Shown here piece by piece: positions 46,575 through 59,127 of a stretch of DNA of 64,000 bases. The translations under genes and the position numbers were made by a program. Position 1 is the stretch's first letter, and each line of letters begins with the position of its first letter. Source of the stretch: Adiantum capillus-veneris (lineage: Eukaryota; Streptophyta; Polypodiopsida; Polypodiales; Pteridaceae); the NCBI GenBank assembly GCA_014529385.2, contig CM043960.1, forward strand, positions 123,034,543 to 123,098,542. Direction: 5' to 3'. The notes under the pieces are model-generated. The model made no database searches, was not told the DNA's origin, and was given only the letters and a program-made list of their open reading frames with translations.

Positions 46575-47123
46575 TGTTAGGAAATATGACGTAGCTAAAT
46601 AGATATTTGAGTAGATTACTTAATGGAGAGAGATAGAGTTCACACACAAGAGATTATAGAGTAGAGAGAGAGAGAGTACACACGATATACATGGTTCACC
46701 CAATGTGGGCTACGTCCACGGGAAAGCAGCCACTCAATGGCTTTAGTACTTCAAAACAGGAAGTACTTTACAAAGGGATTATACCCTTGATAGAGCTCCC
46801 GCCTTGCTTCACTCTCACCACCTCACACCCACCTTGTTGCATCAACTTCACACTATGAAATGTGTGTAGAAATGGCCTCCTTTTATAGGCCAAAAGGGTT
46901 GCCCTCTCTCATGAGAGCCAGCCATGTGTAGCCGCCCTTGTGTAGATAAGTCCAAATCGGACCCTCCAATCCTCTCATGTGTGCCCGCCCTTGAGAAGAC
47001 AAGTCCGCTTCGGCCACCGGCCCCGGCCATTGAATTCTGACCAACGGCCAGTGGCCAATCGGCCAACCAACCGATCATTTTCCGACCACTTTCCGGCCGC
47101 TGTCCGGCCATAATATTTCGGCA
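46575..47123 (-). repeat. Left LTR of copia E (3' LTR)
   Basis: 549 bp, plus-strand TGTTAGGAAATATGACGTAG...GGCA, closely similar to 49008-49570. A TATA box (TATAAAAG on the minus strand) is at 46878-46885. Confidence 0.9.
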
Positions 47124-47166
47124 AAAGCTCAAGCGGTAGGCCTGCATGTAGCTGCATGCTTCGTGC

Positions 47167-47982
47167 TCACTCCATGATTGTTCTGTTCATCCTTTCGGAA
47201 ATGCCATTTTGTTGAGGTGTCCTTGGGGTTGTTCTTTGCCTCAGAATGCCATTGCTAGCACAAAAGCTTGCAAAAGCTTGGCTGCAATATTCGCCTCCAT
47301 TGTCAGATCTGATGCATTTAACCTTAGTACTTGTTTCATTCTCCACAAAGGCTTTCCACCTTTGAAATATGGAAAACACATTGGATTTATTCTTCATTAC
47401 ATAAACCCATGATTTCCTAGTCGCATCGTCTATGAATGTTACATAGTATACTGAGCCACCAAGTGATGGTGTACTTGCAGGAACCCAAATGTCAGAATGA
47501 ACCCACTCAAGTTTTTTAATTTTTCTTTCATTTCCAGATTTTTGAAATTTTACCCTCTTTTGTTTACCATAAACACAATCTTCATAGAACTCTAAGTCTA
47601 CTTCTTTCAAACCTGGTAGAAGCTTCATTGTTTGAAGGATTTGCATTCCTTTGGCACTCATATGCTCAAGCCGGTAGTGCCACACCGCGTTGTCCACTTC
47701 TGTAGTTGTTGCACAAGCTGAAGGTTGCGTGCTAACAGTACACAAGTAAAGTATACCAACCTTTTCTCCCTTGGCAACCACCAAAGATCCCTTTGAGATC
47801 TTCCACCGTTTGCTTCCGAATGCAATGTTGTGACCTTCATCATCCAATTGTCCTGTAGAGATCATTTTTTTGCGAAGATAAGGAACATGCCTAACATCTT
47901 TAAGCTTCCATTCATTTCCGTTAGAAGTTTTGACACAAATTGTACCTTTGCCGACAATCTCATAAGCTTCATCATCTCCCAA
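47167..47982 (-). pseudogene. Copia E integrase with end of protease
   Basis: 271-codon frame, N-terminal DVRHVPYLRKKMISTGQLDD (protease end), then the integrase zinc finger VWHYRLEHMSAKGMQ...YEDCVYGKQ. Here the first Cys of the CxxC pair is Tyr. Core residues: WVHSDIWVP, CIRSDNGGEY, NGISERMNRTIME. The frame stops right after the catalytic Glu region, close to the left LTR. Integrase C-terminus, RT and RNase H are absent. Confidence 0.9.
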
Positions 47983-48307
47983 GTATACATACCAAAAATT
48001 ACCTTTGGTGTAATCTTTGACATGTTGCTTGTGTGGTGTCGCATGGAATGAAGCCCTAGAATCTACTATCTAGGAATTAGACACATTGTCTAATGAGAGA
48101 ATTAGAGCATCTTGCTCTACTTTACCTGCCACATTGGCCTCCGATGTTGGCTTGTTGTCTTGAGACTCTGTCTCCTTCTTTTTCTTGGACCATCAATCCT
48201 TCTTGACATGGCCCTTCTTGCCACGGTTCCAACATTCAAGAATTGACTTTGTGTGTGACTTGCTCCGCCTTGAGCGATCACGACCCTTTTGGTTTTTGAA
48301 CCTCTCC
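47983..48307 (-). pseudogene. Copia E zinc knuckle and protease active site (damaged)
   Basis: The minus strand reads ECWNRGKKGHVKKD, then a TGA, then WSKKK. The CCHC knuckle keeps one Cys and the His, has Arg at the second Cys and a stop at the third. Further on, IVDSRASFHATPHK is the protease active site with Arg in place of the essential Gly of Asp-Ser-Gly. A stop precedes it. Confidence 0.75.
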
Positions 48308-48935
48308 TTAGGGCCTTCCTTTTCTTTTCGCTGATAGTGTAGCACTTGATGATTCTCCCGTGCTTCTCCTTCGCATTTCCTCGTTTAGGAGAACACCAAC
48401 AACATCATCAAACTTAAGAGTATTTGTGCCAGAGATAGAATTACTTACAGCCATCACAAGGCTGTCCCAACTATCCGGTAGAGATGATAGTATAAGGAGA
48501 GCTCGCACTTCATTATCAAAATTGATTTTTACCGATCGAAGTTGACTTATATTTGTGTTAAAGTCATTTAGGTATTCTGCAACTGAACCATTCTCTGCCA
48601 TCTTTAGATTGAACAAGCGCTTCATAAGAAATACCTTATTGGATGCCGATGGTTTCTCGTAGAAGTCGTCAAGTGACTTCATCAAGTCCTCCGTGGTCTT
48701 CATCTCCTAAACGTTGAAGGCCACCGTTGATGCCAAGCTTAACCGGATTGTTCCTAGTGCCTTTCGATCAAGGACAATCCATGCTTCATCTGCCATCGAT
48801 GCAGGCTTCTTTGCAAGACCGCCTAGTGGCAAATAGAGGTCCTTGTAGTAGAGATAGTCTTCAATCTGCATCTTTCAATGTTGGTAGTTTTTGTTGTTGG
48901 AATTCTCAATCTTGAGCTTCCCTAGCTCCGCCATA
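48308..48935 (-). pseudogene. Copia E gag
   Basis: Starts at 48935 on the minus strand (MAELGKLKIENSNNKNYQH). It shows DYLYYKDLYLPLGG and DEAWIVLDRKALGTIRLSL with stops. The 131-codon frame then follows: EDLMKSLDDFYEKPSASNKV, FLMKRLFNLKMAENGSVAEY, RALLILSSLPDSWDSLVMAV. These are the standard blocks of plant copia Gag. It ends in a basic stretch before the knuckle. Confidence 0.85.
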
Positions 48936-48990
48936 ACTCCCACTCAATGCAAGGAATCATTTCCTTGAGACAATTTAGCTATGAGAAAAC

Positions 48991-49007
48991 CTTGCTCTGA
49001 TATGAGT
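48991..49007 (-). other. Primer binding site of copia E
   Basis: Minus strand ACTCATATCAGAGCAAG, directly after the LTR end AACA. It matches the iMet-type core ATCAGAGC but differs at its first bases. Confidence 0.7.
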
Positions 49008-49090
49008 TGTTAGGAAATATGACGTAGCAATAGATATTTGAGTAGATTACTTAATGAAGAGAGATAGATTTCACACACAAGAGATTATAG

Positions 49091-49127
<37 letters not shown>

Positions 49128-49570
49128 CACGATATACGTGGTTCACCCAATGTGGGCTACATCCACGGGAACGCAGCCACTCAATGGCTTTAGTACTTCA
49201 AAACAAGAAGTAGATTACAAAGGGATTATACCCTTGATAGAGCTCCTGCCTTGCTTCACTCTCACCACCTCACACCCACCTTCTTGCATCAACTTCACAC
49301 TATGAAATGTGTGTAGAAATGGCCTCCTTTTATAGGTCAAAAGGGCTGCCATCGCTCATGAGAGGCAGCCATGTGTAGCCGCCCTTTTGTAGATAAGTCC
49401 AAATCGGACCCTCCAATCCGTCCATGTGTGGCCACCCTTGAGAAGACAAATCCGCTTCGACCACCGGCCCCGGCCATTGAATTCTGACCATCGGCCAGTG
49501 GCCAACCGGCCAACCGACCGATCGTTTTCCAACCACTTTCCGACCGCCGTCCGGCCATAATATTCCGGCA
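49008..49570 (-). repeat. Right LTR of copia E (5' LTR)
   Basis: 563 bp, same ends as 46575-47123. Differences include a longer GA tract near 49095-49123. TATA box (TATAAAAG, minus strand) at 49327-49334. Confidence 0.9.
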
Positions 49571-49670
49571 AAACTTTTGGTTTCCAACGAGTGATTTTAT
49601 TTTTTGGCGAGTTATTTTTCTTCACACACGATGGCTTCTCCTCATAATGGGGACCTTACAAATGTGGTTT

Positions 49671-50320
49671 TTAACACATAAAATTACGAGGGGTAAATCG
49701 AGCTCCATACTTAACATGAAATTCAGATTTCCTAGGCAAGCGCTCTACTCCTAGCCGACTCATTCTTCTCAGCTTCCACTCTTTGTTCCTTGCTACATCT
49801 AGTGCATCTTCATACGTCCTAGGCTTATTTAGGTCCACTCTCCAACGTATATTCTCCCAAAGACCAACCAAGAACTTGTCCTTCTTCATCAAGGCCTTGC
49901 ACATCCGTTCCCATGCCATTGAAAACTTATGTATGTACGCATCTATTGGCTCACCTTCCCTTTGCACCAAACCCTATACTTCTTGCCACACTTTGTCAGG
50001 ATCTTCTGTCTTCACAAACTCCACTTTCAATCCATGCCTTAGATTGTCCCAACTTATCTCATTGGTGGATCAGCCACACACAAATCCTCTTCAAATGCTT
50101 TGGACCAAACTTGTGCATCACTCTTCAAACAAATCTGGAGAAGATGTAACATTTGTGACGGATCATGAATCTGATTGCTAATGCAGACAACCTCCATCTT
50201 TTTCGAAAAGTCTTCCACATCTTCATCACTTCTTCCATGAAATTTCGGATAAGAGAAAGCCATGGCTACCCAAGTTTTAATGCTTTGAGAACCCCTTCTA
50301 ACAAAGGTGCAAGAACCCAA
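49671..50320 (-). pseudogene. Element D gag, N-terminal part
   Basis: The frame at 50054-50320 gives FSYPKFHGRSDEDVEDFSKK, MEVVCISNQIHDPSQMLHLL and KSDAQVWSKAFEEDL, a typical gypsy Gag. After frame changes, 49671-49970 reads REGEPIDAYIHKFSMAWERM, DKFLVGLWENIRWRVDLNKP and RTYEDALDVARNKEWKLR. The far half, with the knuckle, is beyond copia E at 45672-46290. Gag would form the particle. Confidence 0.85.
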
Positions 50321-51279
50321 AAATTTTTATGGCTCAATCCACAGAAACTTCAATGGAGCTCATATTTAGATAAGGACAAACACATGCACATCAAATGAGT
50401 TTTCATAGTCATCAAAATTACAAAAGGCAAAGGGGATTCCAGTATCTCTCTTAATCTTCTTGGTCCAAACATAAAGACTATGTGCTGTTGGAAAAGATCT
50501 TTCTGGACACATGAACATTTATCTAGATTCTTTGTGTTGAAAGAAAAGGAGTGAATTGAGGTCCGTCGTGATTATCCATTAAAGGCCAACCATGCCGTCC
50601 CAAGAAAGCAGACTTGACTAATTACCCTCTGATTATGCCAGAATTTTGGCAACATAACAACATAAATGGATCAAAAGACCAAAAAACCAGCCATCACAAC
50701 TTGGAAAACTTTTGACAAAGTTTCCCCTAAGAACCCAAAATATAGACTGTATATGTATGCATAACTTGCCAACAATGGAACCCGAGCATCAAACTAGTAC
50801 ATAGCCTATGATGAGGTCATGAAAAGGGTGCTCCAACCACCTGTATCACCGAAAGGATCTCACATTTGAGAATCCTCCAACTCAATAAAACCTCACCACG
50901 ACCCTATCACGAAGGTTTATGCAAATATCATATAGTCAAGTCTCAAAAATGACTATCTTCCAGACCAAGTCTCAAAAATGACTAGGACTGCCAAATAAAA
51001 CCAAGTACGGTTCCACAAAGGCATACAATGGCAGTATCCACAAACAACGTACAATACCAGACAATGCGCCCAAACAGGTGCCAAATGATGCATACCCACG
51101 ACAACTGCAAGTGACTTCCACTTGCCAATATATCACTCTACTCCAGCTACCTGTACCTGTGTGAATCACCTGTACCTGTACCTGTACCTATAACCTGTAA
51201 CCTGTAATCTGCAACATGTAATCCCGAATCTCGAAGCTGAAGATATTCAAAGAAGATCTTCGGTGGGGGGCCAAAAGAA
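50321..51279 (-). other. Untranslated leader of element D
   Basis: Between gag and the right LTR on the minus strand, non-coding. It has a short duplication (CTCAAAAATGACTA at about 50942 and 50973) and CTGTACCTGTACC-type repeats at 51151-51200. The primer site should adjoin 51279; TTCTTTTGGCCCCCCACC is there but I could not assign it to a tRNA. Confidence 0.5.
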
Positions 51280-51341
51280 TGTGAGCGGGATGAAAACACA
51301 CACAACGCCTCTATAATCACCCGACACACACTTTTGCGATG

Positions 51342-51395
<54 letters not shown>

Positions 51396-52451
51396 TGAGG
51401 CATCACTCGGCTTACACAACCCACCTGGCCGAGCTAGGGAACACACCGATGGGTGAGAGGAGAGAGAATATCCATTTGCTCACTCAACACAGAGACACAC
51501 ACACCCAAAACACTCAGCTCAGAAGAGGAATATTTTTTATGTTTAGATACAATTGATCTTGGGCCAACACCAATGGGGCAAATAGCTCACACAATACGGA
51601 TGAAATATGCCAGATACAATTACAAATTTGAGTAGAGGCTTCGCTCTCACAGGAGAAACTTAAACAGCCAAAACAACAAAAAAAAATGAAGAATTTGGCA
51701 AAATGGACAGCGCCATTGCGTCCGGAACGGTCCAAAATCCTAGTCTACAATATCAAAGTGCTCAAATCCGACCTCGAATGAGCACTTTATGGCCAAAACA
51801 AGCTCCTGCAAAACTTGAATTGCGATGGTTCCTCCTCTTCTCCACACTTTGCTGGTCTTTTTCTTAGTTTTTTCAGTGTCCACACTTCACTTTATTCCTT
51901 GGGTACCTTTGGCCTTTTAATTGACCTCAAACAAACCCCGAACATACCAAAAAATGACCACGTAGTGCGTTTTTGTTACCCTTTTATATCCATCTGCACA
52001 CTTGAAAGTCAACTTTTTTCAATAATGCATCTCGCAATCATGTAAAGTGCCCCCCAAATATACTTCTCATGATGACCTTTTCATATAATTCATCACAAGA
52101 AAACACCCACGTTGTGTTCGTACTTATCCACGTGCAAGTCTTGATCCCATTCGTCCTCCTGACGCCATTAGATGCCACTTGATGCACCTACTTACCTCAT
52201 GGCGTCGGCCCGCTGATAGCTTCCTCGAGAAATTTTACGCTCTACCAACTCCTCATTATTGTAGAAAAAACACACTGATACTGGTGACAATGAAAATCGA
52301 TGTACTATGTACACGCTGTTCTACCTGTACACATGTGGGCCCCACGTAACCACCTAGCTTTGGAAAATGGGTAATTCTTTATTTGATGCACCATGCATGT
52401 ATATGTACATATGCGTACTCACTTCTTCCAAAAAACTCCTAAGAACGTGCA
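51280..52451 (-). repeat. Right LTR of element D (5' LTR)
   Basis: About 1172 bp, similar to 39066-40173. It has a longer AC tract (51344-51393) and an extra segment of about 30 bases near 52374-52405 compared with the left copy. The end near 52451 is approximate. Confidence 0.85.
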
Positions 52452-53142
52452 TGATCGAGTGCGAGTGTAGCTAACTATCAGCTCACAGGGAGTGGAGGGT
52501 GGCAAGTGGTGAGAGCAAGGCGGCTAGGGCCTGCATGAAATGCATGAAGAAGGGGCCATCTGAGGATCCGCCAGTTGCTTTGGGCAATGCACTGAAGTGG
52601 GAGAGAGGCACCAATCGGTGCATGAAGGTGAAACAATCTTTGCCCATTACACTCCTCTATCGCTTAAATATTCTCGCTATCCATTATCTCTATTCTATAC
52701 TCATATCCATCTTCTAACATATCTTCACACATGTTTAAGCCAAGACCTTTACCTTTATCCATCAAATTTCCTTCACGCTTCACTTATCCATGATATCATC
52801 TATGAAACTCAAACCATGAAGCAACATATTCATGCCAAAGATGGCCTATGTAACCAAGAGAAACAAACTCCCAAGATGTTCGTTGAACCGCCAAATGAGA
52901 CATTAAAATGGTTTATAGAGGCCTTTACCCAAAGCAACCAATCAACTATTGCCCAATGAGGGCACTCAAAGGCCCACAAAGGCCATACTCCCACAACAGA
53001 TAGGAAAAATGAATAGCCAAAACAATGGGATGGAAAACAATGAACCATTGCCTACTACAAGAAAACCCCATCGAGGGATCCCAAAGTGATAACAAGAGCA
53101 CACACTGAAGGTGAGGAAACACCTCACATGCCTTTATAAAAG

Positions 53143-53234
53143 GCCAAGATGCGCAAATGCTAATCGCATCCTCTGAGCCAAATTGCAAGCCAAGATGCAC
53201 AAATGATAATCGCATCCTCTGAGCTAACTGAAAC
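53143..53234. repeat. Tandem duplication, period 46 bp
   Basis: GCCAAGATGCGCAAATGCTA at 53143 recurs with few changes at 53189. Both copies include TAATCGCATCCTCTGAGC. Confidence 0.85.
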
Positions 53235-54296
53235 ACCCACACGGTCATTAAGAGTGGAGTTAACATAGCTCTCCACACACTCCACATTAAGTGGATTTGA
53301 TAAATCAACCAAAGTCAAAGCTAAGACATTGGATGTACAAAAACAGGTAACAAAGTTGAACAAGAGAAAAATGTAAAGTTATCCTATGAATAACATTATT
53401 TTGTTGAAAAATTTCATACAATCTCACTTAAACCACACTTTACTTGATCTAGTAAAGCTACTAAAGATTTTACTTATTTTGCATGTAACTCTTCTCTCCT
53501 TGAGGGGGAGAAAAATGAAGACAAGTTCGAGAAGAGCACAAATATGCTTTGACATCAAATCGAAGCATTGTAAGCATGTGCTAATATCAAGAACCAATAA
53601 ATCACCTAAAGACAAGAGTTGAAGCTTTCAAGTTTTTAACAAAGAACACACACCATTAGTTAGGCACACATGTGAATGCTTAATAGTTATGGCTAACACA
53701 TTTTTAATGTAGCACAATTTCATAAGCACCATAAACAATCATATGTACACGTGCATTAATCATAAGATTCTCACTTACCTTTATGCGGACATTTGTATTA
53801 AGGGTGAGTGAAGAAGTTAATACTCGTCTGTATGTGAATGCACGAAGGGACGTCAATGCTTTGCTATAAAAATGTGAATGAACATAATAATAACGTCGAT
53901 CCAAATCAGTTAGTACGTCTCGGTGTATCAACGGCCATGGCGTACTCGCGGCCCTCTTTGTAGATAAGTGTCTTCTTTTCTCTCCCTCTCTATAACTTCT
54001 ACAGAAGGAGAAGAGGAGGGTGACCAATCGAAGAGAGAGTGCTGTGAGCAGAAGAGGGAGGACACGAACTCAGGGTGCTGCTATCGGTGGGGCATGCTCC
54101 CGGGGGATTCACTGTGTTTTTCCGTACGATACCACGTGAATGTACAATAGGGGGGTTTTTAGATTTTGTACATAAGCGTATACAATAGGGGTAGCCCCTC
54201 ATTATTTCATACTCATACCGTACACATAAGGGAGGGGGGGGGGTTTACTTTGGGGCTACATTCAACTACCTAAGCCACCTTAAATACATTAGTAAG

Positions 54297-54297
<1 letters not shown>

Positions 54298-54338
<41 letters not shown>
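54298..54338. repeat. (TC)n microsatellite
   Basis: About 40 bases of pure TC. Confidence 0.95.
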
Positions 54339-54340
<2 letters not shown>

Positions 54341-55480
54341 AAGCTTGTAGCCAAGCTCAAACCCCTCTAATTTGTCAAAATTCCCAAAATAGCCTTCAAA
54401 TTTTTAAAATTCCCAAAGTACTTATGTGTCTATTTTGATCAGATTGATCAAGCTTTTCTAATTTTTATTCCTTTTTGACAATTGAGATGCATTTTTGAGT
54501 GGTTAGCATGTAATTTGTCACATATTACCTCACAAAACAAGCGATTATGTCCACAAAGATAACACATAAGTGTAGTCATCAACAAAATGTCAATCATTGA
54601 AGTCGGTTCATGGGCACCGTGGGGTTTTTTCGGGACAACGGCCTTGTGTGTGATGCTCTTGGCAAGCGATTGCATCAGTGTTCGGAAAAAAACATTTATC
54701 CAAACCTACAAAATTCCTTTTCTTGAATTTTCGAAGAGGAAATTTTAGAAAATTACATTTATTTTTCAGGTTGTTACACTATTTTTCTCTATTTTGGGAC
54801 GGAATTTCTCCTTTTCTCCTTGCTGTCAACCGGAAATTTTGAATTTAAAGCGGCACGATATTAAGTCGAGACACATTTTTCTCGATGGATGATTGCATCT
54901 GGGCGAACAGAAGTGGCAGAAGGAGAGCCCAATTAATCCTCGCTTGCAGAATCCTAGCATTGTGTCGTGCAGTGCTCAAAATAAACTTTTTTCCAAAAAC
55001 TTGGCAAACGTGCATATGTGAAACAACAGAGGTAAATTGACAAAATTTGAAGGTTTTTACACCAAATTAGAATGCAATGTTTAATTACAACCAAAGATAA
55101 TATGTAGTTAACTTTTGCTTAATTGTGATGAGTGAAAGTGCTCTTATGCTGCCACACGTTAGTCGAGAGCGAAAAAGAAAATTTGAGCCCTTTTGCCAAG
55201 AGAGCATGAGGAAAACCGAATGTCCTTTAGTCTCTCCTTGCTCTCTTCTTTACGCAAGCATTAGCCCACTCCTCTAAGTCTTTCCCTGCTATGCCTTGTA
55301 CAGAATTTGTTGCTTCCACACAATTTACTTCTTTACTGATTTATGCACATGAATGGCCCTTAAATTCCCTTTGTACATGACCTACCCCTTGCTTTATGCA
55401 ATCAACCAAACTCTATTTGTGTGACAAAGCCTTAAATATAAGGGAAATATTCAATATATCATTGACTGTCGAGTCTTGAT

Positions 55481-55484
<4 letters not shown>

Positions 55485-55537
<53 letters not shown>

Positions 55538-55558
55538 AGAAGAAGAAGAAGAAGAAGA
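55485..55558. repeat. (GA)n(GAA)n compound microsatellite
   Basis: About 50 bases of GA followed by about 24 of GAA. The frame through it (Arg-Glu then Lys) is not a gene. Confidence 0.95.
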
Positions 55559-58484
55559 GACTATCCCTAGAGATCTCAAAGATCTATTCGACGAGGAGAG
55601 TTGAACTCAAGACCTTTTATTCAAGAGGAAAATGGTGTGAGAGAGAGGGAGAGATGCTTGCAGATAGGGCTTTGGGTTTTCTCACCTTCAAATATAAAAT
55701 TTAGTTTGGTAAATTTGAAAATTGTGGGACTACAGTAAACCTAGGTTTTTTGGCCTGCCCAAAGGGCAAAGGCTATAGTGATGCCTTCTCTTTTTCCTGA
55801 CTAAAATAGAAAAAAGATTGAGTTGTATTTTCAAGCAATTTTTAATGGGCAAAACATGCTGATTGGTTGAAATAAGATAGTGGACACTCATTTCAATGAA
55901 ATCTTTGTACATCTAATGATACACACGTCTTGAGATTTGAAATATGAAATACCAAGGAAAAGATTTTGGGGTGCATTTGAAAGCATGAAACGAGCTTAAA
56001 AGTTAAATGATAAAGACTTAGCAACGATGAGAGGGAGTGTAAGTTCAATGATACCCTAGGCTACTATCGAGTACTCCCCCACTTATTATTGCACAGATTG
56101 TGCGTCCATGTGACGATGGTATGTAGAGTAACGAATTAGAGATATAATTTCCTAGAGGCTAGGAATCCCCATCTTCTCACGCAGGTCCAGTGCCCACAAC
56201 TCCACTATTGGTTGCATAGATCAAAGTTCGACCACCCTGGACCTTTGTTGTTTTTTCTCGTCAATCTCCACGCTGTAGCTTATGAGGGTTTCTCTGGTTT
56301 CGGTCGTGGGGGCCATGGCAGAGAGGTGTAGCAGGAGAGGTTGCACTAGGGGCCATGGCAGCCTCCGGTTGCAACTCCTACATGACAGGTCTTGAGGGGA
56401 GTCGATAAGTGTCCCACCATTCATAGACGTTGAGTGGGAGAGGTTGAGCTTTCACCCTACTGCTCTTATCACACGTAGCTCCACAAGGTATCCCTGCTCG
56501 ACAATGTTAGTACTATGATCATCTCCGAGATGGGCATCTTCGCCCAATACTAGAGCGGTAGCAAGAGGAGAGGGCAAAAGGGAGTTGTGCCGTGAAAGCA
56601 ACGATGGTGGTGTGGTGATCAAGCTCGCCATAGCTGCTATAGGGCTGTACAAAATGGAGGAGGATGATGCCGAGCTGACAGGGGATCAGGGGAGCTATGA
56701 TCTTCTGCAAGTAGTATGGAGATGCCGAGCTGACAGGGGAGGGAGAACTTGCCTTCACCAAAGCCCTCGACAATGCCAACAGAGCCTGGGAAGCTGCAAG
56801 GGCCATGGATTTCATGGATACATGACGCCTTTTGATTGTAGCATCTTGTCATTTGCACTTCTTTGCACTCTCTCTCCCCCATCCTCTCTCTACAGCAGTG
56901 CCATTCGCACCCCCATGCCATCCTTGAGAGAACCATACTAAGGCTGTCAGGCTTGATTAACAAAAAGGGGCCCGTCTCTTTCTTTCAAAGAGTGCCCTAA
57001 CTACTGTAGGGATTGGAAGGCTGTGCCTCTTTGAGCTCCATGTTCTTGCTCTACTGGGTATGTATTGCTTCTGCATATGCATGCTTTGCACACCTGGCAT
57101 AAGAAGTGTCTGCGGTTTGGAAGAAGGGGATACAGTAGGGCTGAAACTAGCCGTAAAAGAGGGTAGACGGTGGGTCTCGACAGAATGGCTGTCCAAAAAC
57201 TGCATGTAGAAACCAGCAACCAGAAATCGCACAAAATTGCAGGATTGCAGAGCAAGTACCGCATGGAGAATAGAGTAGAAGCATAGTCAGGCGAGTTCAT
57301 TCCGGAACTATGGCCGCATAGAAGATGCATGCCTCTTTGTGAACAGGTGTCCACTTTGAGAGGTTGCAGTATATGGTGCAGGTGTAGGGGAGGCGGTCCT
57401 TTAGAAGTATAAGTATTTTTTCTTTCTAGAGCTAAGGCGGCTGAATGACTGGGAGACAAAAGAGGGCAAGACAAGGAGGTAAATTTCTCCGATTCTACAT
57501 GATTGCCTACAACACCAAGATTGATCTACAACTTGTTGCATATGCCTGTTAGTAATCACTCTGCTGACTGATTGCTTGGAGGCAGAGGAGTTGGGTTCTG
57601 AAGGAGCATTGAGAAAGCATGGGATAGAGGCTTGGCCATATAGTTGGAGGTGATGTTGAGGCTATGCCAGCCAGAGAAGAGCTCTTCGAGGAGGCCATCA
57701 GGTATACTGAGAAACATATGTAGACTAGCGTGTTAATCTTGTGTGAATTTATCACTTTCTTGTGTTGATATTAAGTGCATATATTGGGGCCGTGTGTGTG
57801 TGTGTAAGTTGTGTAGCAGTGCTGGTAATCGCTTTGGAGAAATGCATGGGTTGGATGTTGTGTAATGAGGTCTAAAGCAAGAGAGCATGCTCATCTTTGA
57901 TGTTGGTCATGTTCTTGCCAACTTAGACATGTTTTTATAGCTACCCAAAGGCAGGCATTGCAAAAAACGGACAAGATGAAGCACCATTGCCAATACAACA
58001 GAAAGCGCTGGCAATGTTGTACCATAGTTGCCTTCTTGCAATGATGCCAATGTTTGCCACCCAAACTGAACCGATGAGGAGATCAAGACAGACAAGAAGC
58101 ATGCACCTCCAAAGTTGGCCCAGATCAAGCAGTTGTGCAGCCCATCATTGGTTTGCAAAAAAATGCAAGCCCTCCATCCCACCATGATCAGATTTTGTGC
58201 ACATGCAGTTTTTTGTCGATGTTTGAAGCTTGTGCTTCTTCGACAACTTTGAGAGTATGCTGCCTATTGTGGCCGCTTACAATGGCCCATGTGCTTTGTA
58301 TTGCAAGGGATTCTCAAATCTAATAAAATTTGAATCCGATACCCTTGTGTAGTAATGCGTATTCATTTGGTTGATCTGCATGTGTGTGACCTTTGTAAGG
58401 ATCTTACTCATCTTCAGTTTTTTACTAGGCTTATATCTTTCTAGCCTTTGGCAGGCCTTGTGATTTTCACTTGTTTACGAGCAC

Positions 58485-58740
58485 TGTCTGCTCTTCATTG
58501 AATTTGGGCATCAGCGCGACGAGGTGCTTCTCTCCCCCACGAGTCGCAGACCCTTCGCAGACGAGGTGCTGGGCCTCTCCCGCCCCCTGGCCGAGCTCTC
58601 TGCAAGCTCCCACACGTGCTTGGTGTCTGCGTGTGGTACTGCTGCGCCCTCTCAGCGGCAGTAGCACCCTGCAAGCAGCATCTCTCCCCTCCCTCAGAGC
58701 CTCCGACGGGCCGCCGACCTGAAGTGAAGGTATTAACAAA
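58485..58740. other. GC-rich island upstream of the kinesin exons
   Basis: About 250 bp much richer in G and C than its surroundings, open for long stretches on both strands. None of the translations matches a domain I know. It could be a remnant of a first exon of the kinesin gene or an inserted fragment; there is no evidence to choose. Confidence 0.3.
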
Positions 58741-59127
58741 TTCTGCGATTTTTTGAAAAATTATTAAAAACTGGTCGAGCAAGTCGGAATGGAAAAGATG
58801 ACAATGGAGGTTGTTACTTACTTTATCATTGAACTGTGCATTCTGCATGACAGAACTTGCATTATCATTGAGCCAAAAGAAACAAGGAAAGTACAGTAAT
58901 GAGATTTGATTAGGTTCAATCTGCATTTTTATGTAGTACATTCCTCTTCAAATATATCTTTTTCATGTCCTTTCGGGGCCTCCTTTCCATCTCTTAAATC
59001 TTAAACCCATGCAAGTCTACGTTCAGTGTTAGGAAGAGTAAGAGTTGCTGTGCGACTTAGGCCCAGGAACTCTGAGGAGCTAAAAAATGATGCTGATTTT
59101 GCTGATTACGTGGAGTTGATGCCAGAG

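Larger units (their letters stand above)
46575..49570 (-). mobile_element. Copia element E, internally deleted
   Basis: Two similar LTRs (46575-47123 and 49008-49570) flank a minus-strand interior with gag, a damaged zinc knuckle, protease remains and integrase. Only 43 bases separate the end of the integrase frame from the left LTR, so all of RT and RNase H is missing. The primer-site side carries an iMet-like sequence at the right LTR. It lies inside gag of element D, in the same orientation. No clean target duplication was identified (TGAAA left, AAACT right). Confidence 0.9.
39066..52451 (-). mobile_element. Ty3/gypsy element D (Tat type, two RNase H domains), with two nested insertions
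   Basis: Two LTRs (39066-40173 and 51280-52451) share TGTGAGCGGGATG ends and most of their length. On the minus strand the interior encodes gag, zinc knuckle, protease, RT, RNase H, a second RNase H of the RVT_3 type, and integrase. The second RNase H between the first one and integrase is diagnostic of the plant Tat lineage. A solo LTR (41462-42977) and a copia element (46575-49570) have inserted into it. All domains are broken. No clear target duplication was found. Confidence 0.9.
52452..58484. other. Six kilobases without a supported gene
   Basis: No domain was recognised on either strand. Contents: a 46-bp duplication (53143-53234), a CACTA-end-like TACTACAAGAAAA at 53053, a G run near 54231-54243, a TC tract (54298-54338) and a GA/GAA tract (55485-55558). 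At 56668 and 56730 a block GATGCCGAGCTGACAGGGGA is repeated. After it a short frame reads GELAFTKALDNANRAWEAAR, which looks protein-like but has a stop just upstream and is unidentified. Confidence 0.4.

Noticed and set aside
39066-52451. D as two separate retrotransposons
   Set aside because: Gag halves, pol order and both LTRs fit one minus-strand element once the solo LTR and copia E are removed.
52499-52717. Small gene to the right of element D
   Set aside because: The frame has no ATG at its start and no recognisable domain; composition does not stand out.
53053-53065. CACTA terminus TACTACAAGAAAA
   Set aside because: The first bases read CTACTA, not CACTA, and no partner or transposase lies nearby.
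58467-58941. Gene on the minus strand in the GC-rich island
   Set aside because: Long open frames on both strands are expected from high GC; none matches a known domain.
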